Part shown: piece after piece, positions 36,732 to 45,372 of the stretch
How positions within the stretch are numbered: position 1 is the first letter of the stretch
How the letters are laid out: each line of letters begins with the position of its first letter
Source of the DNA: Alphaproteobacteria bacterium
GTDB lineage: Bacteria > Pseudomonadota > Alphaproteobacteria > Micavibrionales > Micavibrionaceae
DNA length: 64,000 bases
NCBI GenBank assembly: GCA_021775995.1
Contig: JAJFGS010000011.1
Location: 248,001-312,000, forward strand
Reading direction: 5' to 3'
Translations under genes and position numbers: made by a program
The notes under the pieces: generated by a model
The model's input: only the letters and a program-made list of their open reading frames with translations
What the model was told of the DNA's origin: nothing
The model's database searches: none

Positions 36732-38198
36732 GTGTATAAAATAGGTGTTTGGGTGAGTAGTATTCGTAATAATTTTACGCTTTTGGTTAGCGGCGGTTTG
36801 TTTTTGAGTATGTTAGGAACAGATGCCACACCTGTTGTTGCCTCGCCGCTTGATACCAAAAACAACCTCCAAAGTGAACACGTATTCAAGCGTTTGGCCA
36901 TAACGAAAGACAAACTTTATAGTGCTATGCATGCTGGCCCAGCCGCCACAAATAAATTTCTTTTGTCTTTAGATAAACAGGTGCTGGATGAATTTCTTGA
37001 AGTTTATGGCGACTTATTTGCTGAAATGGCTGCCGGATTGCCCGAGAAAGTTGGCGGTGCAGAAATCACAAAACTTCTTCTGGAGAGCACAGCTGCACTT
37101 GGAAAACCTTCCCTACTGTCACTAGATAAGATGACTGAGGTTGCAGCAGCCAATCAACATTTCAAAACAGTAGAGGCTATAAAAGGCCATGCCGAAAGGT
37201 ATGAACTGACATTGAATATAACCAGAGCTATAAAGGTGGTGATGTCTTCTTTGGATGAGGGGGAAATAACCGAACCTGCCAGACAAGCGATCACAGCTCT
37301 TGAGGCTATAAAGAAGAAAAACGAAAAACAACCTGACTCCGAATTGTTCAGCCTGACAGCGCAAAACATGAGAGAAATAGCAGATAATCTTTTGGCTACC
37401 TTACATAAAGAAGACTTTCCGGGATTTCTTGTTCTCTGGAAAAAAGACGTTTTAACTCTTCCTAAGGAGCAACAGGCCAAAATCATAGAATCTATTCTTC
37501 CAACAGCCGGTGCATCGGGTAATGGTGATGTCTTTAGAGCCGTCATAGACACAGCGCAAAGTGTGGGTGAAAAATATGCCTTATCTCTCTTGGAACATAA
37601 CGGTATTACGAAACAGCCTGGAGATGAGCTGTTTCTTAATCTGGTCGAGGCTTGTCAAAAAGGACATCTGGATATCGTGAATGTAATTCTTGAACAGTTC
37701 AACCAATATCCAGAAAAACTGGAAGATGCTTTGGTAGGACACTATAAGACTTTCGGACCTATCGAGCTGGCGTTATTGGGAGACCATCTTGACGTTGCTA
37801 AAACACTAGATGAAGCACTTCAGAAATTGGACAGGGATCAACGGAACATTCCACCAAAATATGAACACGCAAGCCTTATGGCTGCCGCAAAATTGTTAAA
37901 CTTACGATTTTTGCAAACAAAACTTCAGACAATTTTCGAAGAAAAGGGTCCAGATGGTTTGAGAGAAGTAATCAGAGCTGGAAATTTTGCGCTTGAAGAT
38001 GCCATTGCCAAGGCACAGCCCAGCTACAATCAACGGATCAATGATGGTGCCTATGACAAAAAGACGTTCAAAGAATATGAGAAAACAATATTGAACCCGT
38101 TAAAAGGGCAGGCTCTTGAGATTGTTGATTACTATGCTCAAATGGCAGGGCGGCCTAACCTCCAACAAAACAATGAATTGGCATTAAAAGTTAGATAA
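36732..38198 (+). CDS. Exported protein with ankyrin-like segments, unknown function
   Basis: The 488-residue frame has GTG starts at 36732 and 36753; the choice is uncertain. A hydrophobic N-terminal segment ends near VVA-SP and suggests export. The protein is helical and soluble, with ankyrin-like helix pairs such as DELFLNLVEACQKGHLDIV (about 298-316) and PIELALLGDHLDVAKTL (about 337-353). Codon use seems richer in G+C than its neighbours by eye, which may signal transfer. It is unrelated to the adjacent glmS. Ankyrin proteins are frequent type IV effectors, so it is an effector candidate, but this is inference only. Confidence 0.7.
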   Translation: MYKIGVWVSSIRNNFTLLVSGGLFLSMLGTDATPVVASPLDTKNNLQSEHVFKRLAITKDKLYSAMHAGPAATNKFLLSLDKQVLDEFLEVYGDLFAEMAAGLPEKVGGAEITKLLLESTAALGKPSLLSLDKMTEVAAANQHFKTVEAIKGHAERYELTLNITRAIKVVMSSLDEGEITEPARQAITALEAIKKKNEKQPDSELFSLTAQNMREIADNLLATLHKEDFPGFLVLWKKDVLTLPKEQQAKIIESILPTAGASGNGDVFRAVIDTAQSVGEKYALSLLEHNGITKQPGDELFLNLVEACQKGHLDIVNVILEQFNQYPEKLEDALVGHYKTFGPIELALLGDHLDVAKTLDEALQKLDRDQRNIPPKYEHASLMAAAKLLNLRFLQTKLQTIFEEKGPDGLREVIRAGNFALEDAIAKAQPSYNQRINDGAYDKKTFKEYEKTILNPLKGQALEIVDYYAQMAGRPNLQQNNELALKVR

Positions 38199-38304
38199 TG
38201 AATTTTCATTGACCAGATAAGACTACACCCAAACACAACTAAATACATATTGCAAGAGTTGCAAAGGGTAATCCGTATAATGGAAAGCACCCGCCCAGTT
38301 GTTT

Positions 38305-38409
38305 ATGATTAAAAAAAGCGGTGAGCATGAGTTAATCATTTGTTTTAAAGTACCGCTGGTTGATGGTAAAAGAGTTCTAACATTAAATCTAAAAAAATTG
38401 AATGTTTAA
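38305..38409 (+). CDS. Possible 34-residue micro-ORF or gene remnant
   Basis: ATG 38305 gives 34 codons ending three bases before the next gene (38413). The reading MIKKSGEHELIICFKVPLV has protein-like character, and the same frame is open back to 38281 without a start. No ribosome site is evident. It may be a remnant of a degraded gene. Confidence 0.25.
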   Translation: MIKKSGEHELIICFKVPLVDGKRVLTLNLKKLNV

Positions 38410-38412
38410 TGA

Positions 38413-39084
38413 ATGACTAAAAAACAACTTTCTCCAATTTACTGGCTATGGATTCCTATTGTCGCCATGTGCTTTCAAATTATTTTGGAACTCATACTGC
38501 CAGGCAATATTTTGTCCCATCTTCATTCTGAAAATGGACCTCACGAACTTATTGAATTTTTCTTACTAGTCATTGGGTTTTTTGTTTCAGTTAATTTTTT
38601 ATTTCATTCAAAAAACAAACCCCATTTTTTGAAAATGTGGTTTGGGCTTGCGGCTATTTGCTGCTTTTATGTTGCGGGCGAGGAAATCAGTTGGGGTCAA
38701 CATATATGGGATTGGGCAACGCCTGATTTTTGGACAGAAGTTAACGACCAGCAAGAAACCAACTTACACAACACGTCTTCGTGGTTTGATCAAAAGCCAC
38801 GCTTAATATTAATATTAGGAATTGTTTTTGGAACATTGGTTGCTCCTGTTTTAAAAAAACATAATTGTTTAAAATTGCCGAGTAAGCTTGATCAATTACT
38901 TCCTTCAAAAAAACTATCTATCATTGCTTTTCTTATTTTAATTCCTCACTTACTTGAAAAAGTACTAGAAGTTTTTGGTCATACATTTTTTGCAAGGTTT
39001 AGCGAAGTGCAGGAGCTTTATATATTTTACTTTGTTCTTTTATATTTAGTCATTCTTAAGAATAAAACTCACGTTAACGAATAG
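38413..39084 (+). CDS. Polytopic membrane protein with GEEISWGQ motif
   Basis: The protein has 223 residues with about five membrane helices. The central loop carries GEEISWGQHIWDW and later QQETNLHN, a pair of motifs I know from a widespread family of uncharacterised bacterial membrane proteins. The charged residues buried near helices suggest a functional site. No neighbour explains it. Confidence 0.7.
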   Translation: MTKKQLSPIYWLWIPIVAMCFQIILELILPGNILSHLHSENGPHELIEFFLLVIGFFVSVNFLFHSKNKPHFLKMWFGLAAICCFYVAGEEISWGQHIWDWATPDFWTEVNDQQETNLHNTSSWFDQKPRLILILGIVFGTLVAPVLKKHNCLKLPSKLDQLLPSKKLSIIAFLILIPHLLEKVLEVFGHTFFARFSEVQELYIFYFVLLYLVILKNKTHVNE

Positions 39085-39193
39085 ATATTAAAAAAAACTT
39101 GATTTTATGTCATTTTTGTACTCTACTTAACATATCAAAAACATGAAGCGGCTGACTTTTTAAATAGAGCTGTGAGTTAAATGGGGTACTACT

Positions 39194-39751
39194 ATGTCGA
39201 GGCATGATAAGCTTGGCATTTCTTGGCCACCATGTGGCTGGGATGGTTTAGGCTTTATAAAAACATTAAATGCGCAGGCGGTTGCCAAAGATCCAATGAT
39301 GGCGACGATAGTTGGGCTCAGCTATGAAATCGAACCTATTCCTGTTTATCTTAAAAACCATAAGAAAAATTATATCTATCATTTAAAAATAGAGGGCTGG
39401 AAATACTCAATACAAAATGAAAGCCGTGGATATAGCGTTTTATCGTTTAATTTTCAGGAACGGTTGAATAAGTTTTTACCTAAAAATAAATTTATTTCTG
39501 ATATTAGAACAAAATCACGACCCTTTATTTTAAATGAACGGTCGGCGCAACGCGCTTATATGGCGGCTATTTTTATGATCAAACAAATTGAAAGCGGTCA
39601 GGTACCAGATTACAAAAGAATTTTAAGATTATATAAGATACATCCAAGCCAGCGTAGTCTCTATGAGATTGATTATGTCCGTGAAGACTCTCGTAATTGT
39701 GGGATCATGCCATTTTTTTCAGATGGCAATAATGATTCAGAAAAAATTTGA
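39194..39751 (+). CDS. Hypothetical soluble protein
   Basis: The protein has 185 residues, no signal peptide or membrane helix, and is basic in the middle. It begins SRHDKLGISWPPCGWDG and ends in an Asp/Asn-rich tail. No family recognised. It ends 22 bases before the convergent acidic zinc-ribbon gene. Length and codon use support a real gene, but nothing can be said on function. Confidence 0.55.
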   Translation: MSRHDKLGISWPPCGWDGLGFIKTLNAQAVAKDPMMATIVGLSYEIEPIPVYLKNHKKNYIYHLKIEGWKYSIQNESRGYSVLSFNFQERLNKFLPKNKFISDIRTKSRPFILNERSAQRAYMAAIFMIKQIESGQVPDYKRILRLYKIHPSQRSLYEIDYVREDSRNCGIMPFFSDGNNDSEKI

Positions 39752-39773
39752 AGTTTTTATAGATTGGTATTTT

Positions 39774-40181
39774 CTATTTATCTTCTTCGTCTTCGTCTTC
39801 GTCATCTAAGTCATTGATGTCATCTTCTTCATCTAGATCATCTAAATCATCCTCTAAATCATCTTCATCAATAGTAGGAAGCGTTGTGCCATCATCATCA
39901 TCATCTTCATCGTCCAGATCGTTTTCGTCTACATCATCTAGGCTAACGATGTCATCATCTGCATCAATCTCATCAACCTCTTCTTCTTCAGGTTTTGGTT
40001 TCTTAACTTCTGCTTCTTTGGTAGCAACAATATCTTCAACAGCCGCTCGTCCACGTCGAGATTTAACTTTAATTTCACCAGTAAACTCTGTCTCACAAGA
40101 TGGGCAGATGATTGGGCTTTTATCCAAATCGTAAAAACGCGCTCCACAATTCATACATATGCGTTTTAATCCTTTTGACAT
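39774..40181 (-). CDS. FYDLN-type acidic zinc-ribbon protein
   Basis: The protein has 135 residues. The N-terminal zinc ribbon CMNCGARFYDLDKSPIICPSC (shown in part: CMNCG, FYDLD, CPSC) is the family hallmark of a group typical of Alphaproteobacteria. The C-terminal 85 residues are almost wholly Asp/Glu. The role is unknown. An antisense Ser-rich reading of this segment is only a shadow. Confidence 0.88.
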   Translation of the reverse strand: MSKGLKRICMNCGARFYDLDKSPIICPSCETEFTGEIKVKSRRGRAAVEDIVATKEAEVKKPKPEEEEVDEIDADDDIVSLDDVDENDLDDEDDDDDGTTLPTIDEDDLEDDLDDLDEEDDINDLDDEDEDEEDK

Positions 40182-40387
40182 GGGGTACTCCTTTGAAATT
40201 ACTTTATATATTCTAGATAGAGTTAATGGCTTATTTTTCGTGCCCTGTCAAAACTATATTTGTTGTTAAACGGTATTTTTTATGTCTAAAGATTGAGATG
40301 ATTTTCCAAAGCTGTTATAGATTTGTATATCTATATCATATAAAATCTTCTCAGAATTTTAAACGCTCTATCGAAAGGCTATTTTTC

Positions 40388-41515
40388 ATGCAAACCCCTG
40401 TTGTAATTTGCGGTTATAAACGCTCTCCCTTTACTTTTGCCGGTAAGGGCGCTTTGGCTAAAACCCGCCCAGATACAATGGCCGCAGAAGTCATTAAAGC
40501 TCTTATTGCCGATACAGGAGCAAAGGCAGATGATATTGAAGATATTCTGATGGGATGTGCTTTCCCAGAGGCTGAGCAAGGTTTTAACCTTGCTAAAATT
40601 GTGGCTCAATTGGCGGGGTTACCCAATAGTGTGGCTGGTGCGACTGTGAATCGTTTTTGTGGGTCTTCCATGACCACGGTACAAATGGCCGCTGGCTACA
40701 TCCAAATGGGCGCAGGTGATTTGTTTGTTTGTTCAGGTGTTGAATCAATGTCCCGTATCCCTATGGGCGGTTTTAACCCCATGCCTAACCCAGACATGAT
40801 GGAGATTTGCCCTGCTGCTTATATGGGTATGGGAGAGACGGCAGAAAATCTTGCCAAAAAATATAAAATTTCTCGTGAAGATCAAGAAGAGTTTGCCGTT
40901 AATTCGCAAGAAAAGGCTGCGAATGCCAGAAAATTAGGCAATTTTAAAGATGAAATTGTTGCGATTGATGGTGTCACCGAGGATGGCTGTATCCGCGAAG
41001 GGACAACCAAGGAAGCCTTAGCGGGTCTAAATCTTGCTTTTGATGAAAATGGTACGGTAACGGCGGGAACAGCCTCTCCTTTGACAGATGGCGCATCGGC
41101 GGTTTTGGTCGCTTCTGAGGCGTATGCCAAAAAACATAAACTGCCAATTATGGCGCGGATTAAATCTGTTGCTGTTGCTGGGTGTGATGCCTCTATCATG
41201 GGCATCGGTCCAGTGCCTGCCACACAGAAGGCTCTGATGCGTGCGGGTATTAAAATTAGCGATATTGAAATTGCTGAATTGAACGAAGCTTTTTCTGCGC
41301 AATCTATGTCAGTGCTAGAAGAGTTAAAATTAGATGTTGCCAAAGTTAATTTGGACGGTGGTGCTATTGCGCTTGGTCATCCTTTGGGTGCGTCAGGCGC
41401 ACGTATCACGGGTAAGCTTGCTAGTCTTATGCAACGTGAGAAGAAAAAAATTGGCCTTGCCACAATGTGTATCGGTGGCGGTCAAGGAACTGCGATTATT
41501 TTGGAGAGTGTATAA
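40388..41515 (+). CDS. fadA: Acetyl-CoA acyltransferase (3-ketoacyl-CoA thiolase)
   Basis: I start at ATG 40388, with GAAAGG just before it (375 residues); the longer frame from 40226 adds 54 unrelated residues. Motifs are NRFCGSSMTTVQ (active Cys), GGAIALGHPLGASGAR (active His) and CIGGGQG (second Cys). It performs the last step of fatty-acid beta-oxidation. Stop and next ATG are contiguous, giving a two-gene operon with fadB. Confidence 0.94.
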   Translation: MQTPVVICGYKRSPFTFAGKGALAKTRPDTMAAEVIKALIADTGAKADDIEDILMGCAFPEAEQGFNLAKIVAQLAGLPNSVAGATVNRFCGSSMTTVQMAAGYIQMGAGDLFVCSGVESMSRIPMGGFNPMPNPDMMEICPAAYMGMGETAENLAKKYKISREDQEEFAVNSQEKAANARKLGNFKDEIVAIDGVTEDGCIREGTTKEALAGLNLAFDENGTVTAGTASPLTDGASAVLVASEAYAKKHKLPIMARIKSVAVAGCDASIMGIGPVPATQKALMRAGIKISDIEIAELNEAFSAQSMSVLEELKLDVAKVNLDGGAIALGHPLGASGARITGKLASLMQREKKKIGLATMCIGGGQGTAIILESV

Positions 41516-43948
41516 ATGACAATTAATAAAGTGGCCGTTATTGGTGCAGGGCTTATGGGCAGCGGAATTGCAGCGCAGATAGCCAACGCAGGCGTGCCTG
41601 TGGTCTTGCTGGATATTGTGCCGAAAGACGCGGAAGATCGTAATGTCATTGCCAAAGGGGCGGTTGCTAAAATGCTGAAAGCAGATCCTGCGCCTTTCAT
41701 GTCTAAACGCAATGCGAAATTAATCGAAGTTGGAAATTTAGAAGATGATTTAGAAAAAATTTCTGACTGCGACTGGATTGTTGAAGTTGTTTTAGAAGAT
41801 TTAAAAATCAAACATGCAACGTACGAAAAAATTCAAAAGCATCGTAAAAAGGGATCGATTGTTACCTCTAATACATCCACTATTCCTTTGGCTAAATTAT
41901 CAGAAGGTCAGCCGGCAGCGTTTGTAAAAGATTTTATGATTACACATTTCTTTAATCCGCCGCGTTACATGCGTCTTTTAGAAATAATTACCAGTGATAA
42001 AACAAACAAAGATGCCGTTAAAACCATTACGGATTTTTGTGATGTAAGGCTCGGTAAGGGCGTTGTCAATTGTAAAGACACACCTGGATTTATCGTTAAT
42101 CGCCTCCTCGTTTTTTGGATGCAAACGGCGCTGAACGTGGCGGTGGAAGATAATGTGCCGCTGGAGGTTGCGGATGCTGTGATGGGTAAACCGATTGGCG
42201 TGCCAAAGACAGCTGTTTTTGGTTTGATTGATTTGGTCGGTGTAGATTTAATGCCTTACCTTGCCAATTCAATGCTCGACAATTTACCCAAGGATGACCA
42301 GTACAGAAAAATTTATTCTGACTATCCTTTTGTCGGGCAAATGATTGAAGCAGGTTATAATGGTCGTAAAGGAAAAGGTGGTTTTTATCGCCTTAATCCT
42401 GATGCGCCAAAAGGGTCTAAAGAAAAACAAACGTTAGATCTTGATCCAAATAAATTTGATGAAAGTCAGTACCGAAAATCAAATAAACAAAAGTTAGACT
42501 CTGTGAGCGCAGGACGGAAAGGTCTTCGCGCTGTTGTAGAAACAGATGATGAAGGCGGTCGTTACGCATGGAAAGTATTGAGTCAGACTTTGGCATATGC
42601 GGCCTCACTTGTGCCACAAATTGCTGATGATATTGCAAGCGTTGATGAGGCGATGCGCCTTGGAACCAACTGGAAACGCGGGCCTTTCGAGATGATAGAC
42701 GCTCTCGGTTCTAAAGAGATAAATGGCCCAAAATGGTTTGCCGATAAATTGCGCGCAGAAAAAATTGCTGTGCCGCCGTTACTAGATGCTGTGGGTGATG
42801 GCACATTTTATAAAGTTGATAATGGTAAACTTCATGCTTTTGGCACAGATAATAAATATCATGAAATTAAGCGTGCCAAAGGCGTTCTTCTTTTACGTGA
42901 TATTAAATTAAATGCCGAACCCGTCATTAAAACCGCTAGTGCTTCTGTTTGGAACATTGGCGATGGTGTTCTCTGCGTTGAATTTACCGGTAAGATGAAT
43001 GCGTTGGATGAAGAAGTTTTCAGTGCGTATCATCAATCCATTAAATTGATCGGTGATGGTTCCGGTGATTACAAAGCCATGGTGATTTACAATGAAGGCT
43101 CACATTTCTCTGCGGGTGCGAATTTAGGACTTGCCATTTTCGCGATGAATATTGCGATGTGGCCGCAGATAGAAGCTCTCGTTTCTGGCGGTCAAAAAGT
43201 CTACAAAGCCTTGAAATATGCACCTTTCCCAGTGGTTAGTGCACCAAGTGGTATGGCATTGGGCGGTGGTTGTGAAATTCTCTTACATTCTGATCATGTG
43301 CAGGCACATGCCGAAACCTATACGGGTCTTGTCGAGGTTGGCGTTGGGCTTATTCCTGGTTGGGGCGGTTGTAAGGAAATGATTCTGCGTTATCAGCAAG
43401 AAGAACGTCAAAATTTTGATAAAGCTGTTCATGGTGTTACTGGTGAAAAAACAATCTGGTTCTCTCCAAAAAACACACCAATGGGTGCAGTACGTAAAGC
43501 GTTCGAGACTATTGCCTTGGCCAAAGTTGCAAAATCTGCACAAGAAGCTAAAGAAGTTCGTTATCTTAAAGACACAGATGGCATTACGATGAATCGTGAT
43601 CGTTTGCTGTTTGATGCCAAACAAAAGGCATTGGAGCTCTCTAAAAATTACGAACTACCCCAAGTTAATGAAGAGATTCGGTTACCAGGAGTGTCTGGAA
43701 AGCTGGCGCTGGATATGGCTGTCGCTGATTTACGCAAGTCTGGTAAGGCAACCCCTTATGATGTCACAGTGTCCAGTGCCGTGGCGAATGTTCTGACTGG
43801 CGGTGAAAAAGCCGATTGGACAAACCCACTTCATGAAGATGATCTATATAAGCTGGAGTGCGAAGAGTTCATGAAGCTCGTGCGTCATGAAGGCACTCAA
43901 AAACGTGTTGAGCATATGTTGGAGACTGGCAAGCCGCTTCGTAACTAA
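41516..43948 (+). CDS. fadB: Multifunctional 3-hydroxyacyl-CoA dehydrogenase / enoyl-CoA hydratase
   Basis: The protein has 810 residues. The dehydrogenase part comes first: NAD site VAVIGAGLMGSGIAAQ (about 6-21), HFFNPPRYM, and two C-terminal dehydrogenase domains up to about 440. The crotonase part follows (about 480-680) with HFSAGANLGL, GGGCEILLHSD and EVGVGLIPGWGG, including both catalytic Glu. This domain order is the reverse of E. coli FadB and is common in Alphaproteobacteria. It turns enoyl-CoA into 3-ketoacyl-CoA for the neighbouring thiolase. The 3' end overlaps a minus-strand gene by 80 bases. Confidence 0.93.
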   Translation: MTINKVAVIGAGLMGSGIAAQIANAGVPVVLLDIVPKDAEDRNVIAKGAVAKMLKADPAPFMSKRNAKLIEVGNLEDDLEKISDCDWIVEVVLEDLKIKHATYEKIQKHRKKGSIVTSNTSTIPLAKLSEGQPAAFVKDFMITHFFNPPRYMRLLEIITSDKTNKDAVKTITDFCDVRLGKGVVNCKDTPGFIVNRLLVFWMQTALNVAVEDNVPLEVADAVMGKPIGVPKTAVFGLIDLVGVDLMPYLANSMLDNLPKDDQYRKIYSDYPFVGQMIEAGYNGRKGKGGFYRLNPDAPKGSKEKQTLDLDPNKFDESQYRKSNKQKLDSVSAGRKGLRAVVETDDEGGRYAWKVLSQTLAYAASLVPQIADDIASVDEAMRLGTNWKRGPFEMIDALGSKEINGPKWFADKLRAEKIAVPPLLDAVGDGTFYKVDNGKLHAFGTDNKYHEIKRAKGVLLLRDIKLNAEPVIKTASASVWNIGDGVLCVEFTGKMNALDEEVFSAYHQSIKLIGDGSGDYKAMVIYNEGSHFSAGANLGLAIFAMNIAMWPQIEALVSGGQKVYKALKYAPFPVVSAPSGMALGGGCEILLHSDHVQAHAETYTGLVEVGVGLIPGWGGCKEMILRYQQEERQNFDKAVHGVTGEKTIWFSPKNTPMGAVRKAFETIALAKVAKSAQEAKEVRYLKDTDGITMNRDRLLFDAKQKALELSKNYELPQVNEEIRLPGVSGKLALDMAVADLRKSGKATPYDVTVSSAVANVLTGGEKADWTNPLHEDDLYKLECEEFMKLVRHEGTQKRVEHMLETGKPLRN

Positions 43949-44270
43949 GTGCATAGTGTAACGAGCGTTGAAGCTTATATTGTTTTAAATAAGCGCGTTG
44001 TTTTTTCAAAAGAGATCGCAAAATTTTCACTTGTTGTTTAAAGGCCGCTGAGCTTCGCCCATGTTTTAAGGCATTTTGTGCAACCCGTAATTTACCCGCA
44101 ATGGTTTTTGGCCCTGTTGATTTCAACCAGATTTTAGCCTTTTGTAATCGGGTGGCTTGCGCGGCGCGGCGTTTTGGTGGCCAGCCCCGTGTTATTTTAG
44201 GCGTTACTTTGGGTGTTACTTTGCAGGTTTGGGGTTTGAGTGTTCTGTAAGATGTTGCATTTGCTTGCAT
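43869..44270 (-). CDS. Small basic protein with STGPKT/ALKHG motif
   Basis: The protein has 133 residues, strongly basic, without membrane segments. The stretch STGPKTIAGKLRVAQNALKHG (here cited as STGPKT and NALKHGRSS) is a signature that I know from small uncharacterised proteobacterial proteins, often in accessory regions. Its last 80 bases lie antisense to the end of fadB. Function unknown; a nucleic-acid-binding role would fit the charge. Confidence 0.6.
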   Translation of the reverse strand: MQANATSYRTLKPQTCKVTPKVTPKITRGWPPKRRAAQATRLQKAKIWLKSTGPKTIAGKLRVAQNALKHGRSSAAFKQQVKILRSLLKKQRAYLKQYKLQRSLHYALSYEAACQSPTYAQHVFECLHDARAS

Positions 44271-44335
44271 ATTTGGTGTCCTTTAGTTTGCTTGGTCGAA
44301 ATTGGGGGAGGGGGGTGTCCTCCTTATTGGTGCCA

Positions 44336-44362
44336 TAAAAAAACCCGCTACTTGGGCGGGTT
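44336..44362 (-). terminator. Intrinsic terminator (minus strand)
   Basis: AACCCGC and GCGGGTT (44342-44362) form a seven-pair stem with a seven-base loop, followed on the minus strand by a run of T (44336-44343). It lies upstream of the minus-strand gene at 43869, so it would end a transcript coming from the repeat-rich spacer. Confidence 0.65.
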
Positions 44363-44510
44363 GAAAAAAGCGTATTTGTGGCTTATATAGGCATTATTAT
44401 AGGAATAAAAACCTCATAAGTCAAGGAAAAAGAGTGGATTGCCGCAGTCGCTAACGCGCCTTCGCAATGACGATTGTGGAGGGTTTTATGCTTGTGTTCA
44501 AGAGGCCTCC

Positions 44511-44580
44511 CGTAACCCCGCACGTGTTGCGGGGTCTGTTACAGGTCGGGATGAGACCCCGTAATAAATACGGGGTTACG
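44511..44580. repeat. Double-hairpin repeat family A, copy 1
   Basis: This 70-base palindromic element starts CGTAACCCCG and ends CGGGGTTACG. It contains two internal hairpins, one around GTGTTGC and one around TAATAAATA. Other copies are at 44808, 51477 and 58711. Confidence 0.85.
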
Positions 44581-44678
44581 GCTTTTTATTATACGTCGTG
44601 CCAGCCTAATATTGGGGATTTGGAATTATGGAGCCAGACCCCCGCCTTCGCGGGGGTGACATATAGGGAGAGGGGCGG

Positions 44679-44763
44679 GGGTGACAAAGGGTAGGCTGTG
44701 GGGTGACAAAGGGTAGGCTGTGGGGGTGACAAACTTTGTGGAGGTGAGAAAGAGTAGGTTGTG
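44679..44763. repeat. Short degenerate tandem repeat, about 22 bases
   Basis: Four consecutive degenerate units share GGTGACAAAGGGTAGGCTGTG; the third lacks a few bases and the fourth reads GGTGAGAAAGAGTAGG. There are no unique spacers, so it is not a CRISPR array. It sits between the family A copies 1 and 2. Confidence 0.75.
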
Positions 44764-44807
44764 GGGATTATGGTGGGAAGCTCTTTGTGTCTGCGTTCAA
44801 GAGACCC

Positions 44808-44876
44808 CGTCACCCCGCACTTGTTGCGGGGTCTTTAAAGGTGATGAAGAGACCCCGTCATAAATACGGGGTTACG
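44808..44876. repeat. Double-hairpin repeat family A, copy 2
   Basis: This 69-base copy starts CGTCACCCCG and ends CGGGGTTACG. About 20 bases before it (GTTCAAGAGACCCCGT) also resemble the flank of copy 1, so a segment larger than the element was duplicated. With the tandem repeat it fills most of the 700-base gap 44271-44971, which holds no convincing gene. Confidence 0.85.
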
Positions 44877-44894
44877 TTTCACTATGGTTCGCAT

Positions 44895-44919
44895 AAAAAA
44901 AGCGAGACCGAAGCCCCGC
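44895..44919 (-). terminator. Intrinsic terminator of the lipoprotein gene
   Basis: On the minus strand GCGGGGC-TTCG-GTCTCGC forms a stem capped by a stable TTCG tetraloop, followed by seven T. It lies about 50 bases after the lipoprotein stop at 44972. Confidence 0.8.
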
Positions 44920-44971
44920 TTTTGAAATTTTTAAGATCCCTCGATGATTCGCGGGATGACGAATTTGTCGT

Positions 44972-45289
44972 CTATTTAGTAATTTGTTTAAACTCTGGTT
45001 CTGCATCACGCATAATTTGTGTATCAACAATAACAGGCTCTGGCGCTGGTGCAGGGGCTGGAGCCGCTTCTACGACAACAGGTTCTGGAGCTGGTGCAGG
45101 GGCTGGAGCCGGAGCTGGTTTTTTATTTAAGACAGTTTTGTAACGACCCGCTTGGCTTGTTCTTTCTTCTGTGTAGGCACCACCACGGTTACATTTATCC
45201 AATTCGTCATTACATGTTGGTAGTCCGCCACAGGCACTTAAGCCTAATGTTGACCCTGCGACTAATAATAGTGCTAAAATTTTTTTCAT
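44972..45289 (-). CDS. Small Pro/Ala-rich lipoprotein
   Basis: The protein has 105 residues. A lipobox LSAC (Cys about residue 20) marks a lipoprotein. A Cys pair (about 26 and 33) follows, then two near-identical blocks of PAPAPAPEPV[VI]V separated by EAA (about 57-88), encoded by a DNA repeat. The C-terminus is acidic. The Pro/Ala stretch may work as a flexible spacer to or through peptidoglycan. Function unknown. Confidence 0.75.
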   Translation of the reverse strand: MKKILALLLVAGSTLGLSACGGLPTCNDELDKCNRGGAYTEERTSQAGRYKTVLNKKPAPAPAPAPAPEPVVVEAAPAPAPAPEPVIVDTQIMRDAEPEFKQITK

Positions 45290-45372
45290 AATATTATCCT
45301 TTTTAGATTAAAATAATGTATCCCTCACGAATAAGGAATAGATTATAGAAAGAGGGTCTAATTTTCAAGTAA

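Noticed and set aside
39814-40134. Ser-rich open frame on the plus strand
   Set aside because: Antisense shadow of the Asp/Glu tail of the FYDLN-type protein.
44679-44763. CRISPR-like short repeats
   Set aside because: Units abut directly with no unique spacers, and no cas genes are near; a simple degenerate tandem repeat.
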